From Inmirania thermothiophila (GTDB lineage: Bacteria; Pseudomonadota; Gammaproteobacteria; DSM-100275): a DNA stretch of 64,000 nucleotides. Numbering within the stretch: position 1 is the stretch's first letter; each line of letters opens with the position of its first letter. The position numbers were made by a program, and so were the translations under genes. The notes under the pieces were generated by a model that saw nothing but the letters and a program-made list of their open reading frames with translations, had not been told where the DNA came from and made no database searches. Below are positions 18,512 through 30,221 of this stretch, piece after piece. The stretch lies in assembly GCF_003751635.1 (NCBI RefSeq), contig NZ_RJVI01000001.1:970726-1034725 (forward strand), written 5' to 3'.

Positions 18512-19573
18512 ATGCTGCCGCTGGATCTTCGACCCGAGCGGGTGGCGGAGGAGCTCGCCGGCTACCAGGAGCGGCTCGCGCGGGGGCTCGGCACCCTGGC
18601 CGCCATCGGCGAGATCGACGTCGGCGCCAGCCCCCGCGACGCCGTCTACGCCGAGGACAAGCTCGTCCTCTACCGCTACCGCCCGCAGGTCAGGCGCCCG
18701 CATGCGGTGCCGCTGCTCATCGTCTACGCCCTCGTCAACCGCCCCTACATGGCCGACCTGCAGAAGGGGCGCTCCCTGGTGGAAGGGCTGCTGCAGGCGG
18801 GGATCGACGTCTATCTCATCGACTGGGGCTACCCCGACCGCGGCGACCGCTACCTCACCCTCGCCGACTACATCGAGGGCTATCTGCACCGATGCGTCGA
18901 GGAGGTCTGCCGCCGCCACGAGCTGGAGGCGGTCAACCTCCTCGGCATCTGCCAGGGCGGCACCTTCAGCCTCTGCTACGCCGCCCTGCATCCGGAGCGG
19001 GTGCGCAATCTGGTCACCATGGTGACGCCGGTGGACTTTGCGGTCCCGGACTTTCTCCTCGCCCACCTGGTGCGCCACATCGACGTCGACCTCCTCGTGG
19101 ACACCCTGGGCAACGTGCCGGGCGAGCTCCTCAACTGGCTCTTCCTCACCCTCAAGCCTTTCCGCCTCACGGGGCAGAAGTACGTGGGGCTGGTGGACCT
19201 GATGGACGATCCGGAGCAGGCGCGCAACTTCCTGCGCATGGAGAAGTGGATCTTCGACAGCCCGGATCAGGCGGGCGAGGCCTTCCGCCAGTTCGTCAAG
19301 GGCTGCTTCCAGGAGAACCGGCTCGTGCGCGGCGCCCTCGAGATCGGCGAGCGGGTGGTGGAGCTCGGCCGCGTCACCATGCCGGTGCTCAACATCTACG
19401 CCACCGAGGACCATCTGGTGCCGCCGGCCTCCTCGGTGGCGCTGGAGCGGCACGTGGGCACCGACGACTACACGGTGCAGGCCTTCAAGGGCGGGCACAT
19501 CGGCATCTACGTCAGCGGCCGCTCGCAGCGCGAGGTGCCGCCGGCCATCGCGTCCTGGCTCAAGGCGCGCTAG
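18512..19573 (+). CDS. phaC: Class III poly(3-hydroxyalkanoate) synthase subunit PhaC
   Basis: The 353-residue catalytic subunit polymerises (R)-3-hydroxybutyryl-CoA. The lipase-box variant GICQGG places the nucleophile at Cys147. The Asp of YATEDHLVPP and the His of KGGHIGIYVSG complete the triad, matching the C149/D302/H331 arrangement of Allochromatium PhaC. The short length, against about 590 residues for class I, and the adjacent phaE define class III. An AAGGAGGG ribosome site overlaps the end of phaE, implying coupled synthesis of the two subunits. Confidence 0.97.
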   Translation: MLPLDLRPERVAEELAGYQERLARGLGTLAAIGEIDVGASPRDAVYAEDKLVLYRYRPQVRRPHAVPLLIVYALVNRPYMADLQKGRSLVEGLLQAGIDVYLIDWGYPDRGDRYLTLADYIEGYLHRCVEEVCRRHELEAVNLLGICQGGTFSLCYAALHPERVRNLVTMVTPVDFAVPDFLLAHLVRHIDVDLLVDTLGNVPGELLNWLFLTLKPFRLTGQKYVGLVDLMDDPEQARNFLRMEKWIFDSPDQAGEAFRQFVKGCFQENRLVRGALEIGERVVELGRVTMPVLNIYATEDHLVPPASSVALERHVGTDDYTVQAFKGGHIGIYVSGRSQREVPPAIASWLKAR

Positions 19574-19577
19574 GGCC

Positions 19578-19605
19578 ACCGGGGGCGGGCCGTGCCGCCC
19601 CCGGT
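19578..19605. terminator. Strong symmetric hairpin between convergent phaC and phaB
   Basis: A perfect 11-bp inverted repeat (ACCGGGGGCGG and its complement) with a 6-base loop sits 5 bp after the phaC stop and 10 bp after the phaB stop on the other strand. There is no T-run on either side. It probably marks the 3' ends of both converging transcripts, either by stabilising RNA or assisting termination. Confidence 0.5.
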
Positions 19606-19614
19606 CGCGCGGGG

Positions 19615-20361
19615 TCAGTGGTGCATGTGCTGGCCGCCGTTGATGGAGAAGTTGGCGCCGGTGATGAAGCCGGCCTCGTCGGCGGCGAGGAAGACCACGG
19701 CGCGGGCGATCTCCTCCGGCCTGCCGAGCCGGCCCACCGGGATCTGGGCGATGATCTTCTCGCGGATCTCCTCCGCGATCGCCATCACCATGGGCGTGCC
19801 GATGTAGCCCGGCGAGATGGTGTTGACGGTCACCCCCTTGGCCGCGCCCTCCTGGGCCAGGGCCATGGTGAAGCCGTGCATGCCGGCCTTGGCCGCGGCG
19901 TAGTTGGCCTGGCCGAACTGGCCCTTCTCGCCGTTGAGGGAGGAGATGTTGATGATGCGCCCGAAGCCGCGCGCGAGCATGCCCTCCCACACCTGCTTGG
20001 TGACGTTGAAGCAGCTGTCGAGGTTGGTGCGCAGCACCGCCTGCCACTGCTCCGGGGTCATCTTCCGGAAGGTGGCGTCGCGGGTGATGCCGGCGTTGTT
20101 GACCAGGATCTCCACCGGCCCGAGCTCCGCCTCCACCTGCGCCACCATGGCGCGGCAGGAGTCGAAGTCGGTGACATCCCCCGGCACCACCAGGATCTCG
20201 TGCCCCTCGGCGCGGCGCGCCTCCTGCCACTCGCGCGCCTTGTCCTCGTGACCGGGCAGGAAGTTCGCGGCGACGCGCGCGCCGGCCTCGGCCAGGGCGA
20301 CGCAGATGGCGGTGCCGATGCCGCCCGTTCCCCCGGTCACCAGTGCCACACGGTTCTTCAT
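19615..20361 (-). CDS. phaB: Acetoacetyl-CoA reductase
   Basis: The 248-residue short-chain dehydrogenase reduces acetoacetyl-CoA to (R)-3-hydroxybutyryl-CoA with [16 protein letters not shown] is the dinucleotide loop, NNAG is conserved, and the catalytic Ser-Tyr-Lys occur in [20 protein letters not shown]. The NGEKGQFGQ loop is typical of PhaB rather than FabG. ATG at 20361 follows GGAGGAG; an upstream in-frame ATG gives a non-conserved extension. It is downstream of phaA on the same strand with a 40-bp gap. Confidence 0.96.
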   Translation of the reverse strand: MKNRVALVTGGTGGIGTAICVALAEAGARVAANFLPGHEDKAREWQEARRAEGHEILVVPGDVTDFDSCRAMVAQVEAELGPVEILVNNAGITRDATFRKMTPEQWQAVLRTNLDSCFNVTKQVWEGMLARGFGRIINISSLNGEKGQFGQANYAAAKAGMHGFTMALAQEGAAKGVTVNTISPGYIGTPMVMAIAEEIREKIIAQIPVGRLGRPEEIARAVVFLAADEAGFITGANFSINGGQHMHH

Positions 20362-20401
20362 CGTTGCTCTCCTCCCTCGCTGGATGGGTTGCACACTTCG
20401 C

Positions 20402-21583
20402 TCAGCGTTCCACCGCCAGCGCCACGCCCTGGCCGCCGCCGATGCAGAGGGTGGCCAGGCCGCGGTGCGCGCCGCGGCGGGCCATCTCGTGCAGCAGGGT
20501 CACGAGGATGCGGGCGCCGGAGGCGCCGATGGGGTGGCCGAGGGCGATGGCGCCGCCGTTGACGTTGACCCGGGCCGTGTCCCAGCCCATGTCGCGGTTG
20601 ACGGCGATGGCCTGGGCGGCGAAGGCCTCGTTGGCCTCGACGAGGTCGAGGTCCTCCACCTGCCAGCCGGCCCGCTCCAGGCAGCGGCGCGAGGCGGGGA
20701 CGGGCCCGATGCCCATGATCTTGGGATCGACCCCGGCCTTGGCGTAGGCGGCGATGCGGGCCATGGGCTCGAGGCCGAGCTCGCGCGCCCGGCGCGCGGT
20801 CATCACCAGCACTGCGGCGGCGCCGTCGTTGATCCCCGAGGCGTTGCCCGCGGTGACGGTACCGTCCTTCTCGAAGGCCGGGCGCAGCGCCGCGAGCCGC
20901 TCCAGGGTGGTGCCCCGGCGGGGGTGCTCGTCGGTGTCGAAGACCCGGGTCTCGCCCTTGCCCGCCGGGACCTCGACGGGGACGATCTCGTCGCGGAAGC
21001 GCCCCGCATCGATGGCGGCGAGGGCCTTCTCCTGGGAGGCCAGGGCGAAGGCGTCCTGCTCCTCGCGGCTGATGCCGTACTGGCGCACCAGGTTCTCCGC
21101 GGTGCAGCCCATGTGGATGTCGTGGAAGGCGTCGATGAGCCCGTCCACGAGCATGGTGTCCAGGAGACGCCACTCCCCGAGGCGCTGTCCGGTGCGCGAG
21201 CCCGGCAGCACGTGGGGCGCCCCGCTCATGTTCTCCTGGCCGCCGGCGACGACGATCTCGGCGTCGCCGTCGCGGATCGCCTGCGCGGCCAGATGCACCG
21301 CCTTGAGACCGCTGCCGCAGACCTTGTTGATGGTCATCGCGGGGACGTGGTGGGGGAGGCCGGCGCGGATGGCGGCCTGCCGCGCCGGATTCTGGCCCGC
21401 GCCCGCGGTGAGGACCTGCCCCAGGATCACCTCGTCGATCTGCGCGGGATCGATCCCGGTGCGCTCGACGAGGGCGCGGATGACGCGGGCGCCGAGCTCC
21501 GGCGCCGGGATCCCGGCGAGGGATCCGCCGAAGGTGCCGATGGCGGTGCGTGCCGCCGCGACGATGACGATGTCCTGCTCCAT
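20402..21583 (-). CDS. phaA: Acetyl-CoA acetyltransferase (beta-ketothiolase)
   Basis: The 393-residue thiolase condenses two acetyl-CoA molecules into acetoacetyl-CoA, the first PHB step. The active-site nucleophile Cys lies in [10 protein letters not shown], His in [10 protein letters not shown], and the second Cys in CIGGGQG. Length is standard for PhaA. An SD of GGAGGAGC precedes the ATG. With phaB directly downstream it forms a two-gene operon converging on phaEC, so the PHB route from acetyl-CoA to polymer is complete here. Confidence 0.97.
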   Translation of the reverse strand: MEQDIVIVAAARTAIGTFGGSLAGIPAPELGARVIRALVERTGIDPAQIDEVILGQVLTAGAGQNPARQAAIRAGLPHHVPAMTINKVCGSGLKAVHLAAQAIRDGDAEIVVAGGQENMSGAPHVLPGSRTGQRLGEWRLLDTMLVDGLIDAFHDIHMGCTAENLVRQYGISREEQDAFALASQEKALAAIDAGRFRDEIVPVEVPAGKGETRVFDTDEHPRRGTTLERLAALRPAFEKDGTVTAGNASGINDGAAAVLVMTARRARELGLEPMARIAAYAKAGVDPKIMGIGPVPASRRCLERAGWQVEDLDLVEANEAFAAQAIAVNRDMGWDTARVNVNGGAIALGHPIGASGARILVTLLHEMARRGAHRGLATLCIGGGQGVALAVER

Positions 21584-21643
21584 GCCTTGCTCCTCCCGGC
21601 CCCGGGGGGCCGCATCCGCCGCCGTGTCCCGGCGGCCTCGACG

Positions 21644-21679
21644 AAAAGGGCCCCGTGCCCGCGCCGGGCAGGGGCCCTT
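21644..21679 (-). terminator. Rho-independent terminator after the phasin gene
   Basis: On the minus strand a stem of AAGGGCCCC with TGCCC, a short loop and the complementary arm is followed by TTTTCG. It lies 49 bp after the phasin stop and 60 bp before the phaA start, so it should end the phasin transcript and insulate phaA. Confidence 0.65.
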
Positions 21680-21727
21680 CGGTCAGTCGCGTGGCGCCGC
21701 CCCTGCGGGCGGACGCGCTTGACGCAC

Positions 21728-22144
21728 TCAGGCGGCCTTCTTGCCCGCCTTGGCGACGGCGGCGACGCCCTGCTCGAGGCGGCTCACCACCTTGCGCGCC
21801 TCCTCGCCGGCGGTGGAGGCGGCGCTGCGCAGGGCCTCCTCCATCAGCGCCACCAGCTCACCCTGGGTCTCGAGGGCGATGTCCAGCAGGGCCTCGGCCT
21901 GGGCGCGGGCCTTGGCGGCGTACTCGGCGGCGAAGCCCGCCTGCGCGGCGTAGAGATCCTGATAGCCGCGCACCTCGCCCGCCGCCTTGAGCTGGCGGGC
22001 GGCGAGATCGGCGTAGTCGCCGAAGGCCGCCACCTGCTGGCGGGCGACCTTCTCGGCGGCCTTGCGCGCGATGGCCTGGTAGCGCAGCGCGTTCTCCAGC
22101 GCGGCATTCTGGTACGACGTCCACTGCTCGAAGAGCTCGTTCAT
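21728..22144 (-). CDS. phaP: Phasin family protein
   Basis: The 138-residue, almost entirely helical protein matches the phasin family: NELFEQWTSYQNAALENAL at the start, heptad-like alanine/glutamate helices with many Gln and Lys, and a KAGKKAA tail typical of granule-associated proteins. Phasins coat PHA granules and limit coalescence. A strong AAGGAGG lies 7 bases ahead of the ATG. The promoter region carries a perfect inverted repeat that fits control by PhaR, whose gene lies next upstream on the same strand. Confidence 0.88.
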   Translation of the reverse strand: MNELFEQWTSYQNAALENALRYQAIARKAAEKVARQQVAAFGDYADLAARQLKAAGEVRGYQDLYAAQAGFAAEYAAKARAQAEALLDIALETQGELVALMEEALRSAASTAGEEARKVVSRLEQGVAAVAKAGKKAA

Positions 22145-22175
22145 GGCCTGACCTCCTTGAAGGGTCCTTGGATAT

Positions 22176-22203
22176 TGCACTGCAACATGATTGCTGCAGT
22201 GCA
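22176..22203. promoter_or_regulatory. Probable PhaR operator upstream of the phasin gene
   Basis: A perfect 9-bp inverted repeat, TGCACTGCA-10-TGCAGTGCA, lies 32-59 bases before the phasin start in a locally AT-rich segment. PhaR repressors in other bacteria recognise paired TGC/GCA half-sites near phasin genes and are released by binding nascent PHA (family knowledge). The location beside phaR makes this the best operator candidate in the cluster. A shorter TGCTGCAGC element is just upstream of phaR at about 22767-22775. Confidence 0.6.
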
Positions 22204-22227
22204 CAATAGACCCCCCGCGGGCGGAAG

Positions 22228-22743
22228 TCAAGCGCCTTTGCGGCGGCTGCGGGCGGTGTGGTCGCGGGTCTCGGCGGTGCCGTCGCCGCCCTCCTGCGGC
22301 GGCTTGACGCCCTGGAGGAAGGCCTCCTGCATCTCGCGCCAGAGCTCGAGGTTGCGCTGGGTCAGCTCGGCCATGACCGAGACCGGGGTGCGGCTGACCA
22401 GCTCGCGCATCTGCTCGCGCAGGGTCTGCTGCTGCTCGACGAACAGCTCCATGCTCCGCTCCAGGTAGCGGGTCATGACCCCCTGCAGGCTGTCGCCGTA
22501 GAAGCGGATGATCCGCGTGAGGAGGTCGGTGGTGAAGACCGGGGTGCCGCCCTCCTCCTGCTCGGCGATGATCTGGAGCAGGATGCTGCGGGTGAGGTCC
22601 TCGCCGCTGCGGGCGTCGACGACGCGGAAGTCGACGCCGTCGAGCACCAGCTGGCGGACGTCGCCGAGGGTGATGTAGCTGCTGATGGCGGTGTCGTAGA
22701 GGCGCCGGTTGGGGTACTTCTTGATGATGCGTGGGTCGGACAT
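22228..22743 (-). CDS. phaR: Polyhydroxyalkanoate synthesis repressor PhaR
   Basis: The 171-residue regulator has the family N-terminal DNA-binding domain IIKKYPNRRLYDTAISSYITL, followed by the PHB-accumulation regulatory domain with IIAEQEEGG, DLLTRIIRFYGDSLQGVM and YLERSM. PhaR binds PHA granules and represses phasin and its own gene when polymer is absent. The C-terminal tail is basic. It is divergent from nifJ and sits 83 bp ahead of the phasin gene. Confidence 0.96.
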   Translation of the reverse strand: MSDPRIIKKYPNRRLYDTAISSYITLGDVRQLVLDGVDFRVVDARSGEDLTRSILLQIIAEQEEGGTPVFTTDLLTRIIRFYGDSLQGVMTRYLERSMELFVEQQQTLREQMRELVSRTPVSVMAELTQRNLELWREMQEAFLQGVKPPQEGGDGTAETRDHTARSRRKGA

Positions 22744-22923
22744 CGCTCGGGCTCCCGCCGCGGGGCATGCTGCAGCGCGGTAGTGGATCGGGCGATGGTA
22801 CCAGAAAGAAGCCGGGGAAGGCGCGGGCGGGGGTCGCGCAGCCGCCGGAAGACGCGCCCCGGCTCTCTGCGTTGCAGGAAAAATCATTCTCAAGACATTG
22901 AATCTCCGCGGAAATATCGATTG

Positions 22924-22952
22924 TTGCGATGCAATAACAGCCGTGCTAGCAT
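22924..22952 (+). promoter_or_regulatory. Putative nifJ promoter with extended -10
   Basis: TTGCGA (22924-22929) and TAGCAT (22947-22952) are spaced by 17 bases, with TGC before the -10. The stretch TTGCGATGCAA overlapping the -35 is a short inverted repeat and could be an operator. Predicted start is near 22960, leaving a leader of about 72 bases that contains a perfect 20-base palindrome at 22985-23004. The core TGCTAGCATCGG equals the rnf promoter core. Confidence 0.55.
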
Positions 22953-23031
22953 CGGGACCACAAGCGTCATCGACAACCACACGAGGGCCGGCCGCGGCCG
23001 GCCCGCGAGCACGAAGCAGCGAGGGGGAGCC

Positions 23032-26651
<3,620 letters not shown>

Positions 26652-26652
<1 letters not shown>

Positions 26653-27668
26653 TGGCGGTGGATCTCGGCACCGACTACCTGGGGCTTCGCCTGCGCAGCC
26701 CCCTCGTGCCCTCGGCCTCGCCGCTGACGCGGTCGCTGGACACGGCGCGCAGGCTGGAGGATGCGGGGGCGGGCGCGGTGGTCATGTACTCGCTGTTCGA
26801 GGAGGACCTCGCCGCCGAGGAGGAGGCGCTCGCGCGCTTCGTCGAGGGGCACGAGGCGGGGCACGCCGAGGCGAGCGGCCTGGTGCCGCCGCTCGAGGGC
26901 TACCGCACCGGGCGCGACGAGTACCTCGAGCAGCTCCGCCGCCTCAAGGAGGCGCTGGAGATCCCGGTGATCGCCAGCCTCAACGGCACCACCGTGGGCA
27001 GCTGGCTGGATCACGGCCGCGCCCTCGAGGAGGCGGGCGCGGACGCCCTCGAGCTCAACCTCTACTACGTCGCCGCGGACCCCGGCGAGAGCGGCCGCGA
27101 CGTCGAGGCCCGCTACGTCGAGGTCACGCGCGCCCTGCGCGAGGCGGTCTCCATCCCCATCGCGGTCAAGCTCGGCTACCAGCTCAGCGCGATCCCGCAC
27201 CTGGTGCGGGAGCTGGAGGCGGCGGGGGCCGACGCCGTGGTCCTCTTCAACCGCTTCTACCAGCCCGACATCGATCTCGAACGGCTGGAGGTGGTGCCGG
27301 TGCACCGCCTCTCCACCTCGGCGGAGGCGTTGCTGGCGATCCGCTGGATCGCCATCCTCTACGGCCGCGTACGGCTCGGGCTCGCCGCCACCGGCGGGCT
27401 GCACACGGCCGAGGACGTGCTCAAGGTGCTGCTCGCCGGGGCCGACGCGGCGCAGCTCTGCAGCGTGCTCCTGCGCGAGGGTCCGCGCGCCCTCGGGCGG
27501 ATCCGCGAGGACATGGTGCGCTGGATGGAGGACCGCGAGTACGCCTCGGTGGCCGAGCTGCGCGGCAGCCTCAGCCAGCGGCACGTGGAGGATCCGGCCG
27601 CCTTCGAGCGCGCCAACTACATGAAGGTGCTCTCGAGCTACGAGCCGGCCGCCGGCGTCTGGCGCTGA
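26652..27668 (+). CDS. Dihydroorotate-dehydrogenase-like protein linked to PFOR
   Basis: The 338-residue TIM-barrel flavoprotein of the PyrD superfamily opens LGLRLRSPLVPSASPLT. It has ASLNGTTVGSW, LELNLYYV and VKLGYQL strands, and ends with GLAATGGLHTAEDVLK, the usual FMN phosphate site. It is shorter in pyrimidine-pathway features than true PyrD and belongs to the group found directly after nifJ in many anaerobes and sulfur bacteria. The ATG overlaps the nifJ stop, so they are coupled. Its electron donor or acceptor is unknown; a redox partner of PFOR is inferred from context. Confidence 0.8.
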
Positions 27669-28396
27669 GGGGCGGCGGCCGCGGGCGCCGCCCGCCGGTG
27701 CCGCACCAGCACCATGCGCATGCGCTCGCGCCCGTCCTCGTCGAGGCGGGCGACGCGCACGGGCAGGTAGTCGAGGGCGGGGGCGCACCAGAAGCGCAGC
27801 GCCCCCTTGGCGCGGGGGCGCTCGATGAGCACGGTCTCGAACCGCCCCGCCGGGGTCTCCACCACCTCCCCGCCGAGGCGCCGGAAGCGGTAGGCCTTGA
27901 GGCGGCCGCCGTCGGCGATGCGGTAGGCGAGCGTCTCGGCGCCGGCGGCGAGGTCGGCCATCACCGCAAGCTGCACCGAGAGCTTGTCGAGGACGCCCGC
28001 CTCCAGGGGCAGGACCCAGCGCTCGCCGTCCACCTCGTGCACGGCCCGCCCCTGGGCCCACTGGAAGTCGATGGCCACGGTGCGGGCCTTGCGCCCCTCG
28101 CGCCGGTAGTGGTAGCGCAGCGGCCGCAGGCGCCCCGCCACCACCTCGAGCAGGCTCTCCTCGACGCTGCGCCCGTCCCCCACGAGGGCCGCCGCCAGCC
28201 CCTGGGGGATCAGCTCGGCGCGGTAGCGCAGCCGTCCCTCACCGGTCCGGGAGAGGGCGTAGCGGGCCTCGCCCAGGCGCAGGACGCCGGCGTGGACCGC
28301 ATAGACCGCCTCATGGGGTGCGGCGACACCTGCCGAGGCCGCGGGCAGGGCGAGAAGCAGGGCGAGCGCCGCGAGCGCCGCGAGCGCCGCCCGCAT
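27638..28396 (-). CDS. DUF3108 domain-containing exported protein
   Basis: The 252-residue protein has a signal peptide ending near SAG and a DUF3108 domain marked by HEAVYAVHAGVLRLGEARY, PLRYHYRREG and YRIADGGRLKAYRFRRLG. Function is unknown; homologues are predicted periplasmic beta-strand proteins often encoded after purN. ATG at 28396 overlaps the purN stop as TGATG; the GTG one codon earlier is less likely. Its last 31 bp overlap the end of the DHOD-like gene on the opposite strand. Confidence 0.82.
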   Translation of the reverse strand: MRAALAALAALALLLALPAASAGVAAPHEAVYAVHAGVLRLGEARYALSRTGEGRLRYRAELIPQGLAAALVGDGRSVEESLLEVVAGRLRPLRYHYRREGRKARTVAIDFQWAQGRAVHEVDGERWVLPLEAGVLDKLSVQLAVMADLAAGAETLAYRIADGGRLKAYRFRRLGGEVVETPAGRFETVLIERPRAKGALRFWCAPALDYLPVRVARLDEDGRERMRMVLVRHRRAAPAAAAPQRQTPAAGS

Positions 28397-29049
28397 CACG
28401 GCCCCTCGCCCTCGAAGCGCACCGGTGCCGCCAGCGGCAGCCCGTCGAGGAGCACGCGCGCCCCGTCCTGCCGGATCCGTCCCTCGGCGAACCAGCGCAC
28501 GGCGAGGGGGTAGATCCGGTGCTCCTGGCGCAGCACGCGGGCGGCGAGGCGGGCCTCGTCGTCGCCGGGCAGCACCGGGACGCGGGCCTGCACGATCACC
28601 GGCCCGCCGTCGAGGTCGGCGGTGACGAAATGCACGCTCGCCCCGTGCTCGCGCACCCCCGCCTCCAGGGCGCGGCGGTGGGTGTGGAGACCGCGGAAGG
28701 CGGGCAGGAGCGAGGGGTGGATGTTGAGCATGCGCCCGGCGTAGCGGGCCACGGTCTGCGCCGAGAGCACGCGCATGAAGCCCGCGAGGAGCACGAGGTC
28801 GGGGCGGTGGCGGTCGATGGCCTCGGTCAGCGCCGCCTCGAAGGCGAGCCGGTCCGGGAAGGCGGTGTGGTCCACCACCTCGGTGGCGATCCCCGCCGCC
28901 TGCGCGCGCGCGAGTCCCTGGGCCTCGGGGCGGTTGCTGATCACGGCACGCACCTGCACCGGCAGCCGTCCGGCCGCGGCCTCGTCGAGGATCGCCTGGA
29001 GGTTGCTGCCGCGCCCCGAGATGAGGGCGACGACGCCGATGCCGCTCAA
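28396..29049 (-). CDS. purN: Phosphoribosylglycinamide formyltransferase
   Basis: The 217-residue enzyme transfers the formyl group of 10-formyl-THF to GAR in purine synthesis. [15 protein letters not shown] forms the phosphate loop. The catalytic Asn-His-Asp set is seen in [12 protein letters not shown] and [14 protein letters not shown] choose TTG at 29049 because GGGGGAGG lies 4-5 bases upstream and the codon overlaps the purM stop. The longer in-frame extension is arginine-rich and not conserved. Confidence 0.95.
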   Translation of the reverse strand: MSGIGVVALISGRGSNLQAILDEAAAGRLPVQVRAVISNRPEAQGLARAQAAGIATEVVDHTAFPDRLAFEAALTEAIDRHRPDLVLLAGFMRVLSAQTVARYAGRMLNIHPSLLPAFRGLHTHRRALEAGVREHGASVHFVTADLDGGPVIVQARVPVLPGDDEARLAARVLRQEHRIYPLAVRWFAEGRIRQDGARVLLDGLPLAAPVRFEGEGP

Positions 29050-30122
29050 CGCGCCTCCCCCCGCCAGCGCACCGGGGCCCCGTCGGCGCCGCGCGGCTCG
29101 ATGCGGCCGAGGCACCAGACCGTCTCCCCGGCCGCCTCCAGCAGCGCCTGCGCCCGCGCCGCCTCCTCCTCGGCGACGCAGACCACCATGCCGATGCCGC
29201 AGTTGAAGGTGCGCAGCATCTCGCCCTCCTCGATGCCGCCCGCCTCGGCGAGCCAGCGGAAGACCGGCGGCCAGGCCCAGGCGCCGCGGTCCAGCACCGC
29301 CGCGCAGTCCTCGGGCAGCACCCGCGGCAGGTTCTCCGGGATGCCGCCGCCGGTGATGTGGGCGGCGGCGTGCACCTCCACCTCGGCGATCAGGGCGAGG
29401 AGGGCGCGGGCGTAGATGCGCGTCGGCGCGAGCAGGGTCTCGCCCAGGGTGGAGGCGCCGAAGGGGGCTGCGAGGTCGGCGCCGCTCTGCTCGAGGACGC
29501 GGCGGATCAGCGAGTAGCCGTTGGCGTGCGGCCCCGACGAGGCGAGACCGAGGACGACGTCGCCGGGGCGGACGCGGCGGCCGTCCACGAGGCGGGCGCG
29601 CTCGGCGATGCCGACGCAGAAGCCGGCGAGGTCGTAGTCGCCCGGCGCATAGAGGCCGGGCATCTCCGCGGTCTCACCGCCCACGAGGGCGCAGCCGGCG
29701 AGCTCGCAGCCGTGCGCGATGCCGGCCACCACCTCCGCCGCGGCCTCCACCTCGAGCCGCCCGGTGGCGAAGTAGTCGAGGAAGAAGAGCGGCTCGGCCC
29801 CCTGGACCACGACGTCGTTGACGCACATGGCGACGAGGTCGATGCCGATGGTGTCGTGCCGCCCCAGCGTCCGGGCGAGGAGCAGCTTGGTGCCGACGCC
29901 GTCGGTGCCGGAGACCAGCACCGGCTCGCGGTAGCGCTCCAGCGGCACGCGCACGAGGGCGGCGAAGCCGCCGATGCCGTCGAGGACCTCGTCGCGGCGG
30001 GTGCGCGCGGCGAGGGGGCGGATGCGGTCGACGAGCCGGTTGCCGGCGTCGATGTCGACCCCGGCGTCGCGGTAGGTCAGGCCCCGCGGGCGGGGCGGCG
30101 TGGATCCGGACAAGGCGCTCAC
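29046..30122 (-). CDS. purM: Phosphoribosylformylglycinamidine cyclo-ligase
   Basis: The 358-residue AIR synthetase uses ATP to close the imidazole ring. Conserved blocks are [61 protein letters not shown] and [17 protein letters not shown] start at 30122 is used since no ATG precedes the conserved region. It overlaps purN, giving the usual purMN order. A perfect -10 TATAAT lies about 25 bp upstream, so the leader would be short. Confidence 0.97.
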   Translation of the reverse strand: MSALSGSTPPRPRGLTYRDAGVDIDAGNRLVDRIRPLAARTRRDEVLDGIGGFAALVRVPLERYREPVLVSGTDGVGTKLLLARTLGRHDTIGIDLVAMCVNDVVVQGAEPLFFLDYFATGRLEVEAAAEVVAGIAHGCELAGCALVGGETAEMPGLYAPGDYDLAGFCVGIAERARLVDGRRVRPGDVVLGLASSGPHANGYSLIRRVLEQSGADLAAPFGASTLGETLLAPTRIYARALLALIAEVEVHAAAHITGGGIPENLPRVLPEDCAAVLDRGAWAWPPVFRWLAEAGGIEEGEMLRTFNCGIGMVVCVAEEEAARAQALLEAAGETVWCLGRIEPRGADGAPVRWRGEAR

Positions 30123-30146
30123 CGTTCGGATGGGGACAGGGCCTGC

Positions 30147-30152
30147 ATTATA
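30147..30152 (-). promoter_or_regulatory. Candidate -10 of the purMN promoter
   Basis: The minus strand reads TATAAT here, 24 bases before the purM GTG, in a gap shared with the divergent DUF2066 gene. The region 17 bases upstream is GC-only and lacks a recognisable -35. No PurR-like operator was seen. Confidence 0.4.
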
Positions 30153-30183
30153 CGGCGCGCGCCGGGCGCCCGCGGGCTTGTGC

Positions 30184-30189
30184 TATCTT
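30184..30189 (+). promoter_or_regulatory. Candidate extended -10 for the DUF2066-pgsA pair
   Basis: TGCTATCTT gives an extended -10 (TATCTT with TGC upstream) 33 bases before the DUF2066 start codon. A -35 is not convincing. It shares the TGCTA form of other promoters in the window. Confidence 0.35.
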
Positions 30190-30221
30190 TGGCCGCGCTT
30201 TCGTCCTTGCACGCGAGGCCC

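Noticed and set aside
22878-22892. Fur-like box upstream of nifJ
   Set aside because: The minus strand matches about 10 of 14 informative positions of the 7-1-7 Fur consensus, which is weak, and the position is well upstream of the -35. Not strong enough to list as a site.
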